Positions 45,312 through 54,570 of a DNA stretch of 64,000 bases are shown here, one piece after another. A model generated the notes under the pieces. It was not told the DNA's origin and did no database searches. It saw only the letters and a program-made list of their open reading frames with translations. Location: assembly GCF_030813595.1 (NCBI RefSeq), contig NZ_JAUSUH010000005.1:248001-312000 (forward strand), read 5' to 3'. The position numbers and the translations under genes were made by a program. Source of the DNA: Ancylobacter vacuolatus (lineage in GTDB: Bacteria > Pseudomonadota > Alphaproteobacteria > Rhizobiales > Xanthobacteraceae). Every line of letters starts with the position of its first letter. Position 1 is the stretch's first letter.

Positions 45312-45983
45312 CTATTTCGCGCCGGCGCTCTCGCGCAGCGGCGGCATCACCACGCGGCCCGCCCGGCAGGCGCGGCGGTCCACCTCCTCGCAAGGGGTGA
45401 AGCCGAGCGCGCGGTCCATGCAGATACGGACCTCGGTCAGCCGGCGGCCATCGCAGGCGACGGCGATCATATCAGGCGCCAGCCCGGGATTGGCGGCGCG
45501 AAAGGCGTCCTCGACCTCGCCGGGCGACACCATGCGGTAGTCGTCCAGCCGGCGGAAGCCTTCCGGGATCGTCACCCGCTCATAGGCCCGGCGCACCTTC
45601 GCGAAATAGGCGGCGGCATCGGCGCCGTCGCAGGTGCCGTGCTTGCGCCACTGGTGCAGCACCAGCCGGCGGCTCGGCATGATATCGAGCATGCCGCGCA
45701 GCACCGGCTCGGGGACGAACGGGGCGGGGGCGACGCAGTTTTCCGGCCAGCCGCGCTTATGTTGCGGCCAGAGCCCGTGCGCGACGAAGGCGAAGGGACG
45801 TGTGCCCGCGCATTGCGCCGGCTCGGCGCGATCACCCATCGACTCGCAATAGGAGGGCGACCAGGACAGAGCGAGCACATAGTGGTCGAAGCGGCCCGGC
45901 TCGCCCTTCTGCTGGGCGAGCGCCATTGCCGGCCAGAGCAGCAGCGCGGCGAGGGCGAGCCCCGCCGTGCGCGCCTGCTTCAC
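45312..45983 (-). CDS. Secreted ribonuclease T2 family protein
   Basis: 223-aa periplasmic or secreted RNase T2, which cuts RNA via 2',3'-cyclic phosphates. The signal peptide (KQARTAGLALAALLLWPAMA) is followed by catalytic CAS I HGLWPQ (His69) and CAS II HQWRKHGTC (His110, Lys114, His115). The even number of Cys fits disulfide bonding. I chose GTG 45983 because it overlaps the upstream stop as GTGA; the longer TTG 46001 frame is less likely. It is coupled to an exported protein gene upstream and rlmJ downstream. Confidence 0.92.
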   Translation of the reverse strand: MKQARTAGLALAALLLWPAMALAQQKGEPGRFDHYVLALSWSPSYCESMGDRAEPAQCAGTRPFAFVAHGLWPQHKRGWPENCVAPAPFVPEPVLRGMLDIMPSRRLVLHQWRKHGTCDGADAAAYFAKVRRAYERVTIPEGFRRLDDYRMVSPGEVEDAFRAANPGLAPDMIAVACDGRRLTEVRICMDRALGFTPCEEVDRRACRAGRVVMPPLRESAGAK

Positions 45984-46600
45984 GGACGGGCCATGCGGCA
46001 ATTCGGGGCGTAGGTCCAGGAACGGTCGAAGCCCTCGACGCAGAAATCGACGCCCCAGGAGGCGCCGAGGAAGCCGCCATCCTCGATGATCGAGTACCAG
46101 ACGGTGTGATAGAGCGGGGCGCCATGGGCCTTGCCGACGACCTTCCCCACCGGCCTGCCGGTCGCCTGGCCCTCATAGGGGCTGCTGCCATAGGCACCGC
46201 TGCCATAGGCGCCCTCGGTCTGGAAGCTGGGCGTGCCCTCAATGCCGGAGACGATGACCTCGGCGCGGCAATAGCGGCGGGGCATGTATTCCTCGCCCCA
46301 GGGCCGGAACGCGACCTCGCGGACATGCTCGATGCGGTCGATGGTGAGCTTGGAATTCCAGAAGCGTGATTCGGTGGTGGAGAAATCCCGCTGGATCTTC
46401 GACAGCGCCGAGGGCGTGTCGCAGGCCGGCACGTTGCCGCTGTAATTGGGGCCCGACATCCAGAAGTTCTTTTCGAAGAAATTGGCAGCCTGCGCGCCGC
46501 CGAGCGAGCCGGCCAGCATGCCAATGACGGCGAGGCCGGTGGCGGCCCGCGCCTTGGCCCGCTTCGCCCGCCCTGTCGCGCCCTTCATGTCGGCCAGCAT
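45980..46600 (-). CDS. Hypothetical exported protein (Rhizobiales-type)
   Basis: 206-aa secreted protein of unknown function. A Sec signal (GLAVIGMLAGSLGGAQA) is followed by NFFEKNFWMSGPNYSGNVPACD, a start I associate with a conserved Rhizobiales family without a known role. Three or four Cys suggest disulfides, and a Gly/Ser/Tyr-rich loop (GAYGSGAYGSSPYEG) lies in the middle. ATG 46600 has AGGAG upstream. It is the first gene of the operon with RNase T2 and rlmJ. Confidence 0.8.
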   Translation of the reverse strand: MLADMKGATGRAKRAKARAATGLAVIGMLAGSLGGAQAANFFEKNFWMSGPNYSGNVPACDTPSALSKIQRDFSTTESRFWNSKLTIDRIEHVREVAFRPWGEEYMPRRYCRAEVIVSGIEGTPSFQTEGAYGSGAYGSSPYEGQATGRPVGKVVGKAHGAPLYHTVWYSIIEDGGFLGASWGVDFCVEGFDRSWTYAPNCRMARP

Positions 46601-46696
46601 CGCACATCTCCTGCATCATCTGCGGCGAAGATGCGTCGCGCCTGCCGCGCGGTCAATGACGGCAAGGCCACACCCGGCCGGATTCGGGCACCGTTC

Positions 46697-47050
46697 TCAG
46701 ATGAGGCGGATGACATAGTGCTTGCGGGTGGTCTCGATGACTTCCCACACGCCCTTGAAGCCTGGCCGCAGGGCGAAGCTGTCACCGGCCTTCACCGTCA
46801 CCGGTGCCTCGCCATCCTCGTGCAGGACGGAGACGCCTTCGAGAATCGAGCAGAATTCCCATTCCTCATAATCCACCCGCCAGGCGCCGGGCGAGGATTG
46901 CCAGATGCCGGCGAACAGGGCGCCGTCCGGCAGGGTCTCGATGTTCCAGGTGAGGTGGCGGGGGTCGCCGGCGACAAGGCGCTCGGCCGGCGGCGCGGTT
47001 TCCTCCGGTTCGCCAAGAGTGGCCGGATCGAAGGAAAGCAGGAACGACAT
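46697..47050 (-). CDS. Cupin-domain protein (EutQ-like)
   Basis: 117-aa single cupin with GEWE-type metal motif (DYEEWEFCSILEG, HEDGEAPVTVKAGDSFAL). It resembles the DUF861 group that includes ureidoglycine aminohydrolase-like cupins and EutQ. Only one His is present where two are common, so metal binding may be altered. ATG 47050 has GAGG upstream. It lies downstream of the NCS2 permease and hydrolase genes and may be part of the same unit. Confidence 0.82.
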   Translation of the reverse strand: MSFLLSFDPATLGEPEETAPPAERLVAGDPRHLTWNIETLPDGALFAGIWQSSPGAWRVDYEEWEFCSILEGVSVLHEDGEAPVTVKAGDSFALRPGFKGVWEVIETTRKHYVIRLI

Positions 47051-47183
47051 GGAAAACCTCGCAGGCGGGGCAGGGCGGGAGCCGTCCGGCGGTTGGCCGG
47101 AAACAAGAGCGGCGCGGCCATCCTGAAGGATGAGCCGCGCCGTCTCAAGCTGCTTCGACACCCCCCAGCATCGAAGCAAAAAC

Positions 47184-48800
47184 TCATTCCGCCGGTGCCG
47201 GCTGCGGCCCGTCCGCGCTCGCCGCGGCGGGCGATTCCTCTCGAGCGGTGTATTTCGCGCAGCCGAAGAGGAAGCCGGCTACCAGAAGGTAAGCAAATGC
47301 TACCGTCGGTGTCACGCCAATTCCGACGCTTTCCCCGTGCATGAAGCCGAAAAAGGTGAGCACCGCGCCGGCAAGGGCGAAGGCGGCGGCGTTGACGAAC
47401 TGCCGTTCGACCACGAAGACGCCGATGGCACCGAGCACCAGCCCCACCAGGATGGCGCCGCCGCCCATCACTTCCAGCCCGTGATAGAGCACGCCGACCG
47501 CGCCCAGCTTCTCCAGTCCGAGCGCGGCGGCCGAGGTGCCGGCGACGGCCAGCGAATTGTCGATCAGCAGCTTGGCCCAGGCGGCCAGATGCGGGGTGAG
47601 CGCCAGCACCACGGCCGGCGCGTGCTTGGAGGGCGTGGTCTGGAACGCCTGCGCCCCGATCAGCATGCCGATGTACAGAAGGATCGGCGAGATGGCGACG
47701 ACCGGGATCAGCGCCAGCAGCAGCGCGATGATGCCGAACCAGGACAGGACGATGACCATCAGCCCGGTCGCGGCGGAATAGCCGATGCGCCCGCCCATCG
47801 ATTTCCAGCCGGGATGGCCGATATAGACGGCGTTGATGAAGGGGTTGCCCATCAGGCAGCCGATGAGGCTCACCACGCCGTCGGCGGTGAGCACGCGGGT
47901 GGTGGGGTAATGGTCGCCCGCCGCCTCGGCGCTCTCCACATTGTCCATCGCCTCGACGAGATCATAGATGCCGAAGGGAATGGCGGTGACGAGGATGATG
48001 CCGAGATAGTCGAAGCCGTGGAATACATGGTCGAAGGCCGGCAGCGGCACGGAGAAGCCGAAAGTGGTGAAGGCGGCGCCGACATTGTCGAGGCTCATGC
48101 CGCCATAGTTCAGCCCGAACAGGTTCGAGCCCCAGGCGATGATCATGCCGACCGCGATGGCGATGAGGCCGGCGGGAATGCCACGCGGGTATTTCACCCC
48201 GCCGAACCAGCTGACCATGATGATGGCGAAGCAGGTGAGGCCGATCACCGGGGTGGCGAAGATCTCGAAGGCCGGGCGCATGGAGATGAAGGCGATGGAC
48301 ACGCCCGCCAGCGTGCCGAGCAGCGCGGCGCGCGGGGTGATCCTGCGGATATAGGGCGCGACGAAGCCGCCGATCATCAGGATGAAGCTCTGGAAGAACA
48401 CCCAGACAAGGCCGGCCTCCCAGCCCTGTACGGGATCGCCGGTGGCGGCGCCGATCGGCAGCATGATGACGAAGGTGACGACGAACATGTGCGGGACGGA
48501 GATGCCCGAGGGCAGGGCGCAGACATCGTCGCGGCCGGTCTTCTTCGCCAGCTGGTAGCCGAGAAAGGCGTAATAGACGGTGGAGAGAAACATCATCAGC
48601 CCCACCGCCGGTAGGATGCGGCCGAAGACGATCTCGGGCGGCATTTTCAGCACGAATTGCAGCAGGCCGGTCAGCACCAGCATGTTGACCAGTATGTTGG
48701 TGCCGAAGCCGAACAGGGCATTCCAGTCGCCGCGCGTCCAAAGGGTCGGGCGCATGCCGGTGCGGGCGGGCGAGATCGGGGTCATTTCAGTCGCGGACAT
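47184..48800 (-). CDS. NCS2/AzgA-like nucleobase:cation symporter
   Basis: 538-aa inner-membrane permease of the xanthine/uracil permease family, with 12-14 hydrophobic segments. Family-like stretches include FGFGTNILVNMLVLTGLL, LPSGISVPHMFVVTFVI, FGIYDLVEAMDNVESAEAAG and the discontinuous-helix region NPFINAVYIGHPGWK. The last 25 residues are Ala/Pro-rich. It lies 75 bp behind a biuretase-like hydrolase gene and 133 bp before the cupin. The context suggests uptake of a purine breakdown product, ureide or similar N-compound, but the substrate is unproven. Confidence 0.87.
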   Translation of the reverse strand: MSATEMTPISPARTGMRPTLWTRGDWNALFGFGTNILVNMLVLTGLLQFVLKMPPEIVFGRILPAVGLMMFLSTVYYAFLGYQLAKKTGRDDVCALPSGISVPHMFVVTFVIMLPIGAATGDPVQGWEAGLVWVFFQSFILMIGGFVAPYIRRITPRAALLGTLAGVSIAFISMRPAFEIFATPVIGLTCFAIIMVSWFGGVKYPRGIPAGLIAIAVGMIIAWGSNLFGLNYGGMSLDNVGAAFTTFGFSVPLPAFDHVFHGFDYLGIILVTAIPFGIYDLVEAMDNVESAEAAGDHYPTTRVLTADGVVSLIGCLMGNPFINAVYIGHPGWKSMGGRIGYSAATGLMVIVLSWFGIIALLLALIPVVAISPILLYIGMLIGAQAFQTTPSKHAPAVVLALTPHLAAWAKLLIDNSLAVAGTSAAALGLEKLGAVGVLYHGLEVMGGGAILVGLVLGAIGVFVVERQFVNAAAFALAGAVLTFFGFMHGESVGIGVTPTVAFAYLLVAGFLFGCAKYTAREESPAAASADGPQPAPAE

Positions 48801-48875
48801 GCTCGGTATCCCTCAAGGGCGAATGACGGGACGCGGTGAAAGGCGGCGCCGGGCGCCGGACGCGGCAGGCGAAAA

Positions 48876-49595
48876 TCAGGCGGCGCTGGCAGGCGCGGCG
48901 TGGGTGGCGGTGCCGGCGAGTGCGGCGAGAAGGGCGGCGGAATCGGATACCCAGCCGAAGATGCCGCCCTGCGCCTTGATCATCTCCAGGCCGACGCGAT
49001 GGAATTCGGGGATGTAGGAGGCGCAGCAATCGGCCAGCGCCACGCAGCGATAGCCCCGATCATTGCCCTCGCGGATGGTGGTGTGGACGCAGACCTCGGT
49101 GGTGACGCCGGCGACCAGCAGCGTGTCGATGCCCCGGTTCTTCAGCATCAATTCGAGGTCGGTCTGGTAGAAGGCGCCCTTGCCGGGCTTGTCGAGCACC
49201 GGCTCGCCGGGCGCGGGGGCTAGGGCAGCGATGATGTCGTGGCCGGGCTCGCCGCGAATGAGGATGCGGCCCATCGGCCCCGCGCAGCCGATCCGCGCGG
49301 TGGGTGCGCCGCGCTCGACCTTGGCCGGGGGCGCGTCCATCATGTCCGGGCGGTGGCCCTCGCGGGTGTGGATGACCATGAGCCCGGCGGCACGGGCGGC
49401 GGCGAGCACGGCCTGGCAGGGAGCGACAGCCGCCTGGAGCCGCGAGACATCATTGCCCAGCGTCTCGCCGAAGCCCCCCGGCTCCAGGAAATCGCGCTGC
49501 ATGTCGATAATGACCAGCGCGGCGCGGGCGGGCTGGAAGGCGAGGGGCGCGGGTTCGGCGGCGAGCAGGGGTGCGGGCAGTGCGGGCATGGGCAT
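48876..49595 (-). CDS. Isochorismatase-family cysteine hydrolase, biuretase-like
   Basis: 239-aa cysteine hydrolase with the Asp-Lys-Cys triad: Asp31 in IIDMQRDF, Lys139 in DKPGKGAF and Cys169 in GVTTEVCVHTTIREGNDRGY. These segments match biuret hydrolase (BiuH) and related ureide amidohydrolases better than nicotinamidase. It is the first gene before an NCS2 permease and a cupin. A perfect palindrome just upstream suggests GntR-type control. The exact substrate (biuret, ureidoacrylate or a related amide) is inferred. Confidence 0.85.
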   Translation of the reverse strand: MPMPALPAPLLAAEPAPLAFQPARAALVIIDMQRDFLEPGGFGETLGNDVSRLQAAVAPCQAVLAAARAAGLMVIHTREGHRPDMMDAPPAKVERGAPTARIGCAGPMGRILIRGEPGHDIIAALAPAPGEPVLDKPGKGAFYQTDLELMLKNRGIDTLLVAGVTTEVCVHTTIREGNDRGYRCVALADCCASYIPEFHRVGLEMIKAQGGIFGWVSDSAALLAALAGTATHAAPASAA

Positions 49596-49635
49596 CCACC
49601 ATCTGGAGCGGGTCGTGTGGCCGGACTCGGCTGAT

Positions 49636-49669
49636 ATGCATACAATGGTGTATGCATCAGGTATGCCAA
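49636..49669 (-). promoter_or_regulatory. Palindromic operator in the hydrolase/permease promoter
   Basis: ATGCATACA (49636-49644) and TGTATGCAT (49649-49657) are perfect 9-bp inverted repeats around ATGG, about 41 bp before the hydrolase start. On the minus strand, TTGGCA (49664-49669) could be the -35 box, so the operator would overlap the promoter. The symmetry suits a GntR-family repressor. No regulator gene lies nearby. The remaining bases to 49874 hold no clear gene. Confidence 0.6.
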
Positions 49670-49874
49670 TGACTTAAATTTGTGCAAAATTGAGCTAACC
49701 CGCTGATTTAGCGACATAAACGTTGCAGGGCGTGTCCGCGCCGTCACGGCTTGCCTGCCTATCCGATCGCCAGCTGATGCCCTTACTGGCACTTGCCCTG
49801 CGCGTGAGGCCGCCAGCTGCACAAGCGGCGCGGACGGCCTTTGCGCCGACCGAATCTGACCCCATATTGCCGCC

Positions 49875-52481
49875 ATGGCCAAAGCAGCACGTCCCGGCGG
49901 GTTCTCCGAGCGCTCCCAGCGCGCTTTCGAGCCCGCGCAATCCGCCACGCTCGATCCCGCCCTCGCCGAGAAGCTCGGCGTGGCGCCGACCTCGGGCGCC
50001 TCCGCCACCGTCGCCGCGCTGTCGGCGCTGATCGAGGGCGGCCGTCCGGAAGTGGACGGCCAGCTCTGGGCGCCGCATCGCCCGGCGCGGCCGGAGAAGT
50101 CCGAAGGCGGCGTGCGCTTCGTGCTGAAGTCCGACTACACGCCCAATGGCGACCAGCCGGAGGCGATCAAGGAACTGGTGGCGGCGGCCAATGAGGGCGA
50201 GCGCGACCAGGTGCTGCTCGGCGTCACCGGCTCGGGCAAGACCTTCACCATGGCCAATGTCATCGAGCGGGTGCAGCGCCCGGCGCTGATCCTGGCGCCG
50301 AACAAGACGCTGGCGGCGCAGCTTTATGGCGAGTTCAAGAGCTTCTTCCCCGACAATGCGGTGGAGTATTTCGTCTCCTATTACGACTACTACCAGCCCG
50401 AGGCCTATGTGCCGCGCACCGACACCTTCATCGAGAAGGAATCGTCGATCAACGAGCAGATCGACCGCATGCGCCACTCCGCCACGCGCTCGCTGCTGGA
50501 GCGTGACGATGTGATCATCGTCGCCTCGGTGTCCTGCATCTACGGCATCGGCTCGGTCGAGACCTATGCCTCGATGACCTTCAAGATCGAAGTGGGCGAG
50601 CGCATCGACCAGCGCCAGATGCTCGCTGATCTCGTGGCGCTGCAGTACAAGCGCACCCAGGGCGATTTCGGCCGCGGCACCTTCCGGGTGCGGGGCGACG
50701 TGATCGAGATTTTCCCGGCGCATTATGAGGATCGGGCCTGGCGCGTCTCGCTGTTCGGCGACGAGGTGGAGAGCATCCAGGAATTCGACCCGCTGACCGG
50801 GCAGAAGTCGCAGGACCTGAAATTCGTCAAGCTCTACGCCAATTCGCATTATGTGACGCCGCGCCCGACGCTGATCCAGGCGATCCAGGGCATCAAGGCC
50901 GAACTGAAGCACCGTCTCGACGAACTGCACGCCATGGGCCGTCTGCTGGAGGCGCAGCGGCTGGAACAGCGCTGTACTTTCGATATCGAGATGATGGAGG
51001 CGACGGGAAGCTGCGCCGGCATCGAGAACTATTCGCGCTGGCTCACCGGGCGGCTCCCCGGCGAGCCGCCGCCGACGCTGTTTGAGTACATCCCCGACAA
51101 TGCGCTGATCTTCTGCGACGAGAGCCATGTCACGGTTCCGCAGATCGGCGCGATGTATCGCGGCGACTTTCGCCGCAAGGCGACGCTGGCGGAATATGGC
51201 TTCCGCCTGCCGAGCTGCATGGACAACCGGCCGCTGCGCTTCGAGGAATGGGAAGCGATGCGCCCGCAGACGGTGCATGTCTCCGCGACCCCCGGCAAAT
51301 GGGAAATGGAGAAGACGGGCGGCGTCTTCGTCGAGCAGGTGATCCGCCCCACCGGGCTCGTCGACCCCGAGGTCGAAGTGCGCCCGGCCCGCACCCAGGT
51401 CGACGACCTGCTGGGCGAGGTGCGCGCCACGGCGGCGAAGGGCTACCGCACGCTGGTGACGGTGCTCACCAAGCGCATGGCCGAGGACCTGACCGAATAT
51501 CTGCACGAGAACGGCATCCGCGTGCGCTACATGCATTCGGACATCGACACGATCGAACGCATCGAGATCCTGCGCGATTTGCGCCTCGGCGCCTTCGACG
51601 TGCTGATCGGCATCAACCTGCTGCGCGAAGGGCTCGACATTCCCGAATGCGGGCTGGTGGCGATCCTCGATGCCGACAAGGAAGGTTTCCTGCGCTCGGA
51701 GACCTCGCTGATCCAGACCATCGGCCGCGCCGCGCGCAATGTCGACGGGCGGGTGGTGCTCTATGCCGACAGCATCACCGGCTCGATGGAGCGGGCGATG
51801 GCGGAGACCGAGCGCCGCCGCACCAAGCAGGTGGCGTGGAATGTCGAGCACGGCATCACCCCCGAGAGCGTGAAGAAGGCGATCGGCGACATTCTCAACA
51901 GCGTCTATGAGCGCGACCATGTGACGGTGGATGCGGGCCTCGCCGAGGGCGCGAGCACCTATGGCAACAACCTCGCCACCGTGATCGCCGACCTGGAAAA
52001 GCGCATGCGCAAGGCGGCGGCCGATCTCGATTTCGAGCAGGCGGCGCGGCTGCGCGACGAGGTCAAGCGGCTGCAGGCGACCGAACTCGTGCTGTCGGAC
52101 GATCCGCTGGCGCGGCAGGACAGCGTCGACGACCGCACCGGCGGCTATCGCGGCGAGCGCAAATATGGCCGCTCCGCCAACATGCCGGAGAAGAAACAGA
52201 AGGGTGGCGGCCGGGCCGGCACCGGGCGCTCCTCCCCGGGCCATGTCTCTTCCGGCGCGGAGGCGCGGGCGGACGAGGCGCAGGCGAGCTATGAGCCGGG
52301 CGAGCCGTCCATGTTCGCGCCGCGCGCGGCCTCCCGCATCGTCAAGCCGTCGCTCGACGATATGGGCCCCGGCACCGACCGGGTGGAGCCGCTGCGGGTG
52401 GAGGACTGGGTGCGTCCGGAGCGGCCGGACCCCATGACCAAGGGCTATCGCAAGGGCGGAAGGCGGGCGCCGAAGCGGTGA
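49875..52481 (+). CDS. uvrB: Excinuclease ABC subunit B
   Basis: 868-aa DNA-damage helicase, longer than the usual 670. A 75-residue non-conserved N-terminal leader (Ser/Ala-rich) precedes [11 protein letters not shown]. Walker [12 protein letters not shown], the beta-hairpin [20 protein letters not shown], Walker B ([11 protein letters not shown]) and [15 protein letters not shown] follow. The UVR motif is [16 protein letters not shown] basic, low-complexity tail of about 120 residues ends in [10 protein letters not shown]. It is transcribed away from the hydrolase operon. Confidence 0.96.
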   Translation: MAKAARPGGFSERSQRAFEPAQSATLDPALAEKLGVAPTSGASATVAALSALIEGGRPEVDGQLWAPHRPARPEKSEGGVRFVLKSDYTPNGDQPEAIKELVAAANEGERDQVLLGVTGSGKTFTMANVIERVQRPALILAPNKTLAAQLYGEFKSFFPDNAVEYFVSYYDYYQPEAYVPRTDTFIEKESSINEQIDRMRHSATRSLLERDDVIIVASVSCIYGIGSVETYASMTFKIEVGERIDQRQMLADLVALQYKRTQGDFGRGTFRVRGDVIEIFPAHYEDRAWRVSLFGDEVESIQEFDPLTGQKSQDLKFVKLYANSHYVTPRPTLIQAIQGIKAELKHRLDELHAMGRLLEAQRLEQRCTFDIEMMEATGSCAGIENYSRWLTGRLPGEPPPTLFEYIPDNALIFCDESHVTVPQIGAMYRGDFRRKATLAEYGFRLPSCMDNRPLRFEEWEAMRPQTVHVSATPGKWEMEKTGGVFVEQVIRPTGLVDPEVEVRPARTQVDDLLGEVRATAAKGYRTLVTVLTKRMAEDLTEYLHENGIRVRYMHSDIDTIERIEILRDLRLGAFDVLIGINLLREGLDIPECGLVAILDADKEGFLRSETSLIQTIGRAARNVDGRVVLYADSITGSMERAMAETERRRTKQVAWNVEHGITPESVKKAIGDILNSVYERDHVTVDAGLAEGASTYGNNLATVIADLEKRMRKAAADLDFEQAARLRDEVKRLQATELVLSDDPLARQDSVDDRTGGYRGERKYGRSANMPEKKQKGGGRAGTGRSSPGHVSSGAEARADEAQASYEPGEPSMFAPRAASRIVKPSLDDMGPGTDRVEPLRVEDWVRPERPDPMTKGYRKGGRRAPKR

Positions 52482-52489
52482 GGGCTGCG

Positions 52490-52600
52490 CTCTAGAGCAC
52501 GTCCGGTGAAAACCGGTTCACCTGATGTGCTCTAGGTTTTTGTTTTTACGCATTTTCTTTACGCGAACCGGCACCCACTTCGCTCGAAAATGCTCTAGAG
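52490..52600. repeat. Rhizobiales-type intergenic element with 10-bp terminal inverted repeats
   Basis: CTCTAGAGCA (52490-52499) and TGCTCTAGAG (52591-52600) are perfect terminal inverted repeats. Inside are ACCGGTT palindromic pieces (GGTGAAAACCGGTTCACC). It resembles the CTCTAGAGCA-type elements common between genes in this order. Its right end supplies the stop codon of the neighbouring acetyltransferase gene. Confidence 0.7.
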
Positions 52601-53008
52601 CCGCTTCTTCAGCCAGATGCAGGAATGGCCGGGCGGGTAGTCGTCGATCTGGCCGAAGCGCTGGTAGCCGTGCTTCTCGTAAAAGTCCGGCGCCTGGAAG
52701 CTGTAGGTTTCGAGATGGGCGCCGCTGCAGCCGCGTTCGCGGGCCTGCGCCTCGGCAATGTTCAGCAGGGCGCTGCCCACGCCGCTGCCGCGTGCCTCGG
52801 GTGACACCCACAGCCAGTCTATGTGCATCCAGCCGAAATAGGTGCGTGCCTTCAGGCCTGCCTTTGCGGTCCCTTCGTCGTCGCGGGCGATGACCCACAG
52901 CTCCGAGGCCTGCAGCGGGCCGGCCTTGCTTTCATTGAAGATGTCGAGGCCCTGGTCGATCAGGTCGCGTACCTGCGCACCAGGGTCGTCTTCCACGGCA
53001 ATCTGCAT
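52595..53008 (-). CDS. GNAT-family N-acetyltransferase
   Basis: 137-aa acetyltransferase: DWLWVSPEARGSGVGSALLNIAEA holds the acetyl-CoA loop, followed by FQAPDFYEKHGYQRFGQI. ATG 53008 (MQIAVEDDPG) has AGGAG upstream; the reading frame to 53596 is a shadow of the divergent DUF805 gene. The stop TAG lies within the repeat element, so the last residues (LKKRL) may be recent. The substrate is unknown. Confidence 0.87.
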   Translation of the reverse strand: MQIAVEDDPGAQVRDLIDQGLDIFNESKAGPLQASELWVIARDDEGTAKAGLKARTYFGWMHIDWLWVSPEARGSGVGSALLNIAEAQARERGCSGAHLETYSFQAPDFYEKHGYQRFGQIDDYPPGHSCIWLKKRL

Positions 53009-53113
53009 AGGCACTCTCCTGCAACCCGCTGCCCGTGCCCGATGCAGGGGCTGGCGCTGCGTGTCTTTCGTGCCAAGAATAGCGCGCACCGCCAATGGGG
53101 CACGGGGGAAGAC

Positions 53114-53503
53114 ATGACCTTCACGCAGGCGATTTCGAGCGTTCTCGGTAAATACGCCACCTTTTCCGGACGCGCGCCGCGCTCGGAATATTGGTGGTTC
53201 GTCGTGTTCTCGATCTTGGCGAGCATCGCTGCCGGCGTCATCGACACCGCCCTCTTCGGCGCGTTCTCGCTGCTCACTTTCGGCGAAATCGATGCCTTCA
53301 CGCCCATCAGCACGCTGGTCGGTCTCGGGCTGCTGATCCCCTCTATCGCCGTCGGCGTGCGTCGCTTCCACGACATGGATTACGCCGGCTGGTGGCTGCT
53401 GCTGATCATCACCGGCATCGGCGCCCTCGTCGTTTTCTTCTGGTTCATGGTGCGGGGCACGCGCGGGCCGAATCGCTTCGGGCCGGACCCTCTGGAGTTC
53501 TGA
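53114..53503 (+). CDS. DUF805 membrane protein
   Basis: 129-aa inner-membrane protein with four hydrophobic segments. The DUF805 start (SSVLGKYATFSGRAPRSEYWW), the loop VGVRRFHDMDYAGWWLLL and the end GPNRFGPDPLE are typical. The function of the family is unknown. ATG 53114 has GGGGGAA upstream. It is divergent from the acetyltransferase gene and convergent with a Tim44-domain gene. Confidence 0.93.
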   Translation: MTFTQAISSVLGKYATFSGRAPRSEYWWFVVFSILASIAAGVIDTALFGAFSLLTFGEIDAFTPISTLVGLGLLIPSIAVGVRRFHDMDYAGWWLLLIITGIGALVVFFWFMVRGTRGPNRFGPDPLEF

Positions 53504-53513
53504 CTCGCACGAA

Positions 53514-53538
53514 AAAGGGCGGCCCGAGGCCGCCCTTT
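53514..53538. terminator. Bidirectional terminator
   Basis: AAAGGGCGGCC and GGCCGCCCTTT pair around CGA. A- and T-runs on both flanks would serve the convergent DUF805 (+) and Tim44-domain (-) genes. Confidence 0.85.
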
Positions 53539-53565
53539 CAACTGCTGAAAAAGATGACGTGCCGC

Positions 53566-54570
53566 TCAGCCCTGCTGGATGGCGCTGAGCTTCCACGCGC
53601 CGCGCGGCGGGCGGGCGAAGGTCCAGAATTCAACCGCCTGCTCAAGCCGGTCCGGGTCGCCCTGGACGACGCGGCCGGTGGCCTTGTCGAGAGTGACGTC
53701 CTTCAGCTCGTAGCGCATGGCGACGGTGGCGTATTCGGTGTCGCCTTCTGACCAGGCTTCCGACAGGTCGCCCTGTAGCAGCTTCACATCGGTGATGCGG
53801 TTCTCCAGCCCGTCGCGGGCCATCTCGTCGAGTTCCTCGCCCATGTAGCCGGCCATCTCAGGCGTAAGCAGGGCGGCGAGGGCAGGCTTGTCAGCGCGGC
53901 CATAGGCGGACTGAACCTCGGTGAGGGTGCGCTCAAAGGCGTCGAAATCCGAGCCTTCCAACTTGATCGGCTTGCCGCGCGGGGCAGTGCCGAAGCCCGC
54001 GCGGGGTGCCGCTGCACCGGCAGCGGTGCCCATGGAGCCGCCCCCCTGGGGAGCCGAACCCGCACCGTTCAGCGCGTCACGGTTGAGTGGGTCGGGACGG
54101 GCGCCGCCGGCATAGGAAGGCTGATTGCGCGAGCGCATCCAGCCCATCACCAGCCGCACGACGATGAAGATGAGGCCGATCTGCAGCAGCAGGCCGAGAA
54201 TGCCGGACAGGCTACCGAGGCCGGAGAAGAAGCCCGAACCCATCAGCAGGCCGAAAATGCCGGCGCCGAGCAGGCCACCCATCAGCCCGCCCATGAAGCC
54301 GCCGCGCATGAAGCCGCCAGGCTGCGCGCCGGCGGCGCGGGCCGGGGAGGCGGACTGGGTCGGGGCCGCGGAGCGCTGCAGCGGCTGGGCGGTGGGGGCG
54401 GTTGGCGTCGGGGCAGGGGTCGACCAGCTGCGCGTGCCGCGACTGCCGAAGCTGCCGCTGCGGCCGGCGCGGGCCTCGGCGAAGTCGACGGCCACCAGAA
54501 CGCCGGCGGCAACGAACAGGGCGCCAATGACAAGACGCAGGGCGACGGGACGCAGACGCAGGAATCGCAA
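53566..54570 (-). CDS. Tim44/TimA-like membrane protein
   Basis: 334-aa protein with a Tim44-like (PF04280) C-terminal domain (LEGSDFDAFERTLTEVQSAY, RADKPALAALLTPEMAGYMG, ending FWTFARPPRGAWKLSAIQ). An N-terminal hydrophobic segment (VALRLVIGALFVAAGVLVAV) is followed by a Pro/Thr/Ser-rich linker, a Gly/Met/Phe-rich stretch and a membrane helix near the middle. TTG 54570 is chosen for AGAGAGG 8 bases upstream; ATG 54621 would add 17 residues. Homologues are thought to act at the membrane or in lipid/protein transfer, but the role is unknown. Confidence 0.88.
   Translation of the reverse strand: MRFLRLRPVALRLVIGALFVAAGVLVAVDFAEARAGRSGSFGSRGTRSWSTPAPTPTAPTAQPLQRSAAPTQSASPARAAGAQPGGFMRGGFMGGLMGGLLGAGIFGLLMGSGFFSGLGSLSGILGLLLQIGLIFIVVRLVMGWMRSRNQPSYAGGARPDPLNRDALNGAGSAPQGGGSMGTAAGAAAPRAGFGTAPRGKPIKLEGSDFDAFERTLTEVQSAYGRADKPALAALLTPEMAGYMGEELDEMARDGLENRITDVKLLQGDLSEAWSEGDTEYATVAMRYELKDVTLDKATGRVVQGDPDRLEQAVEFWTFARPPRGAWKLSAIQQG

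Noticed and set aside
49695-52244. 849-codon minus-strand frame opposite uvrB
   Set aside because: Typical GC-rich shadow frame (His/Arg/Leu-rich) with no domain; uvrB on the other strand is unambiguous.
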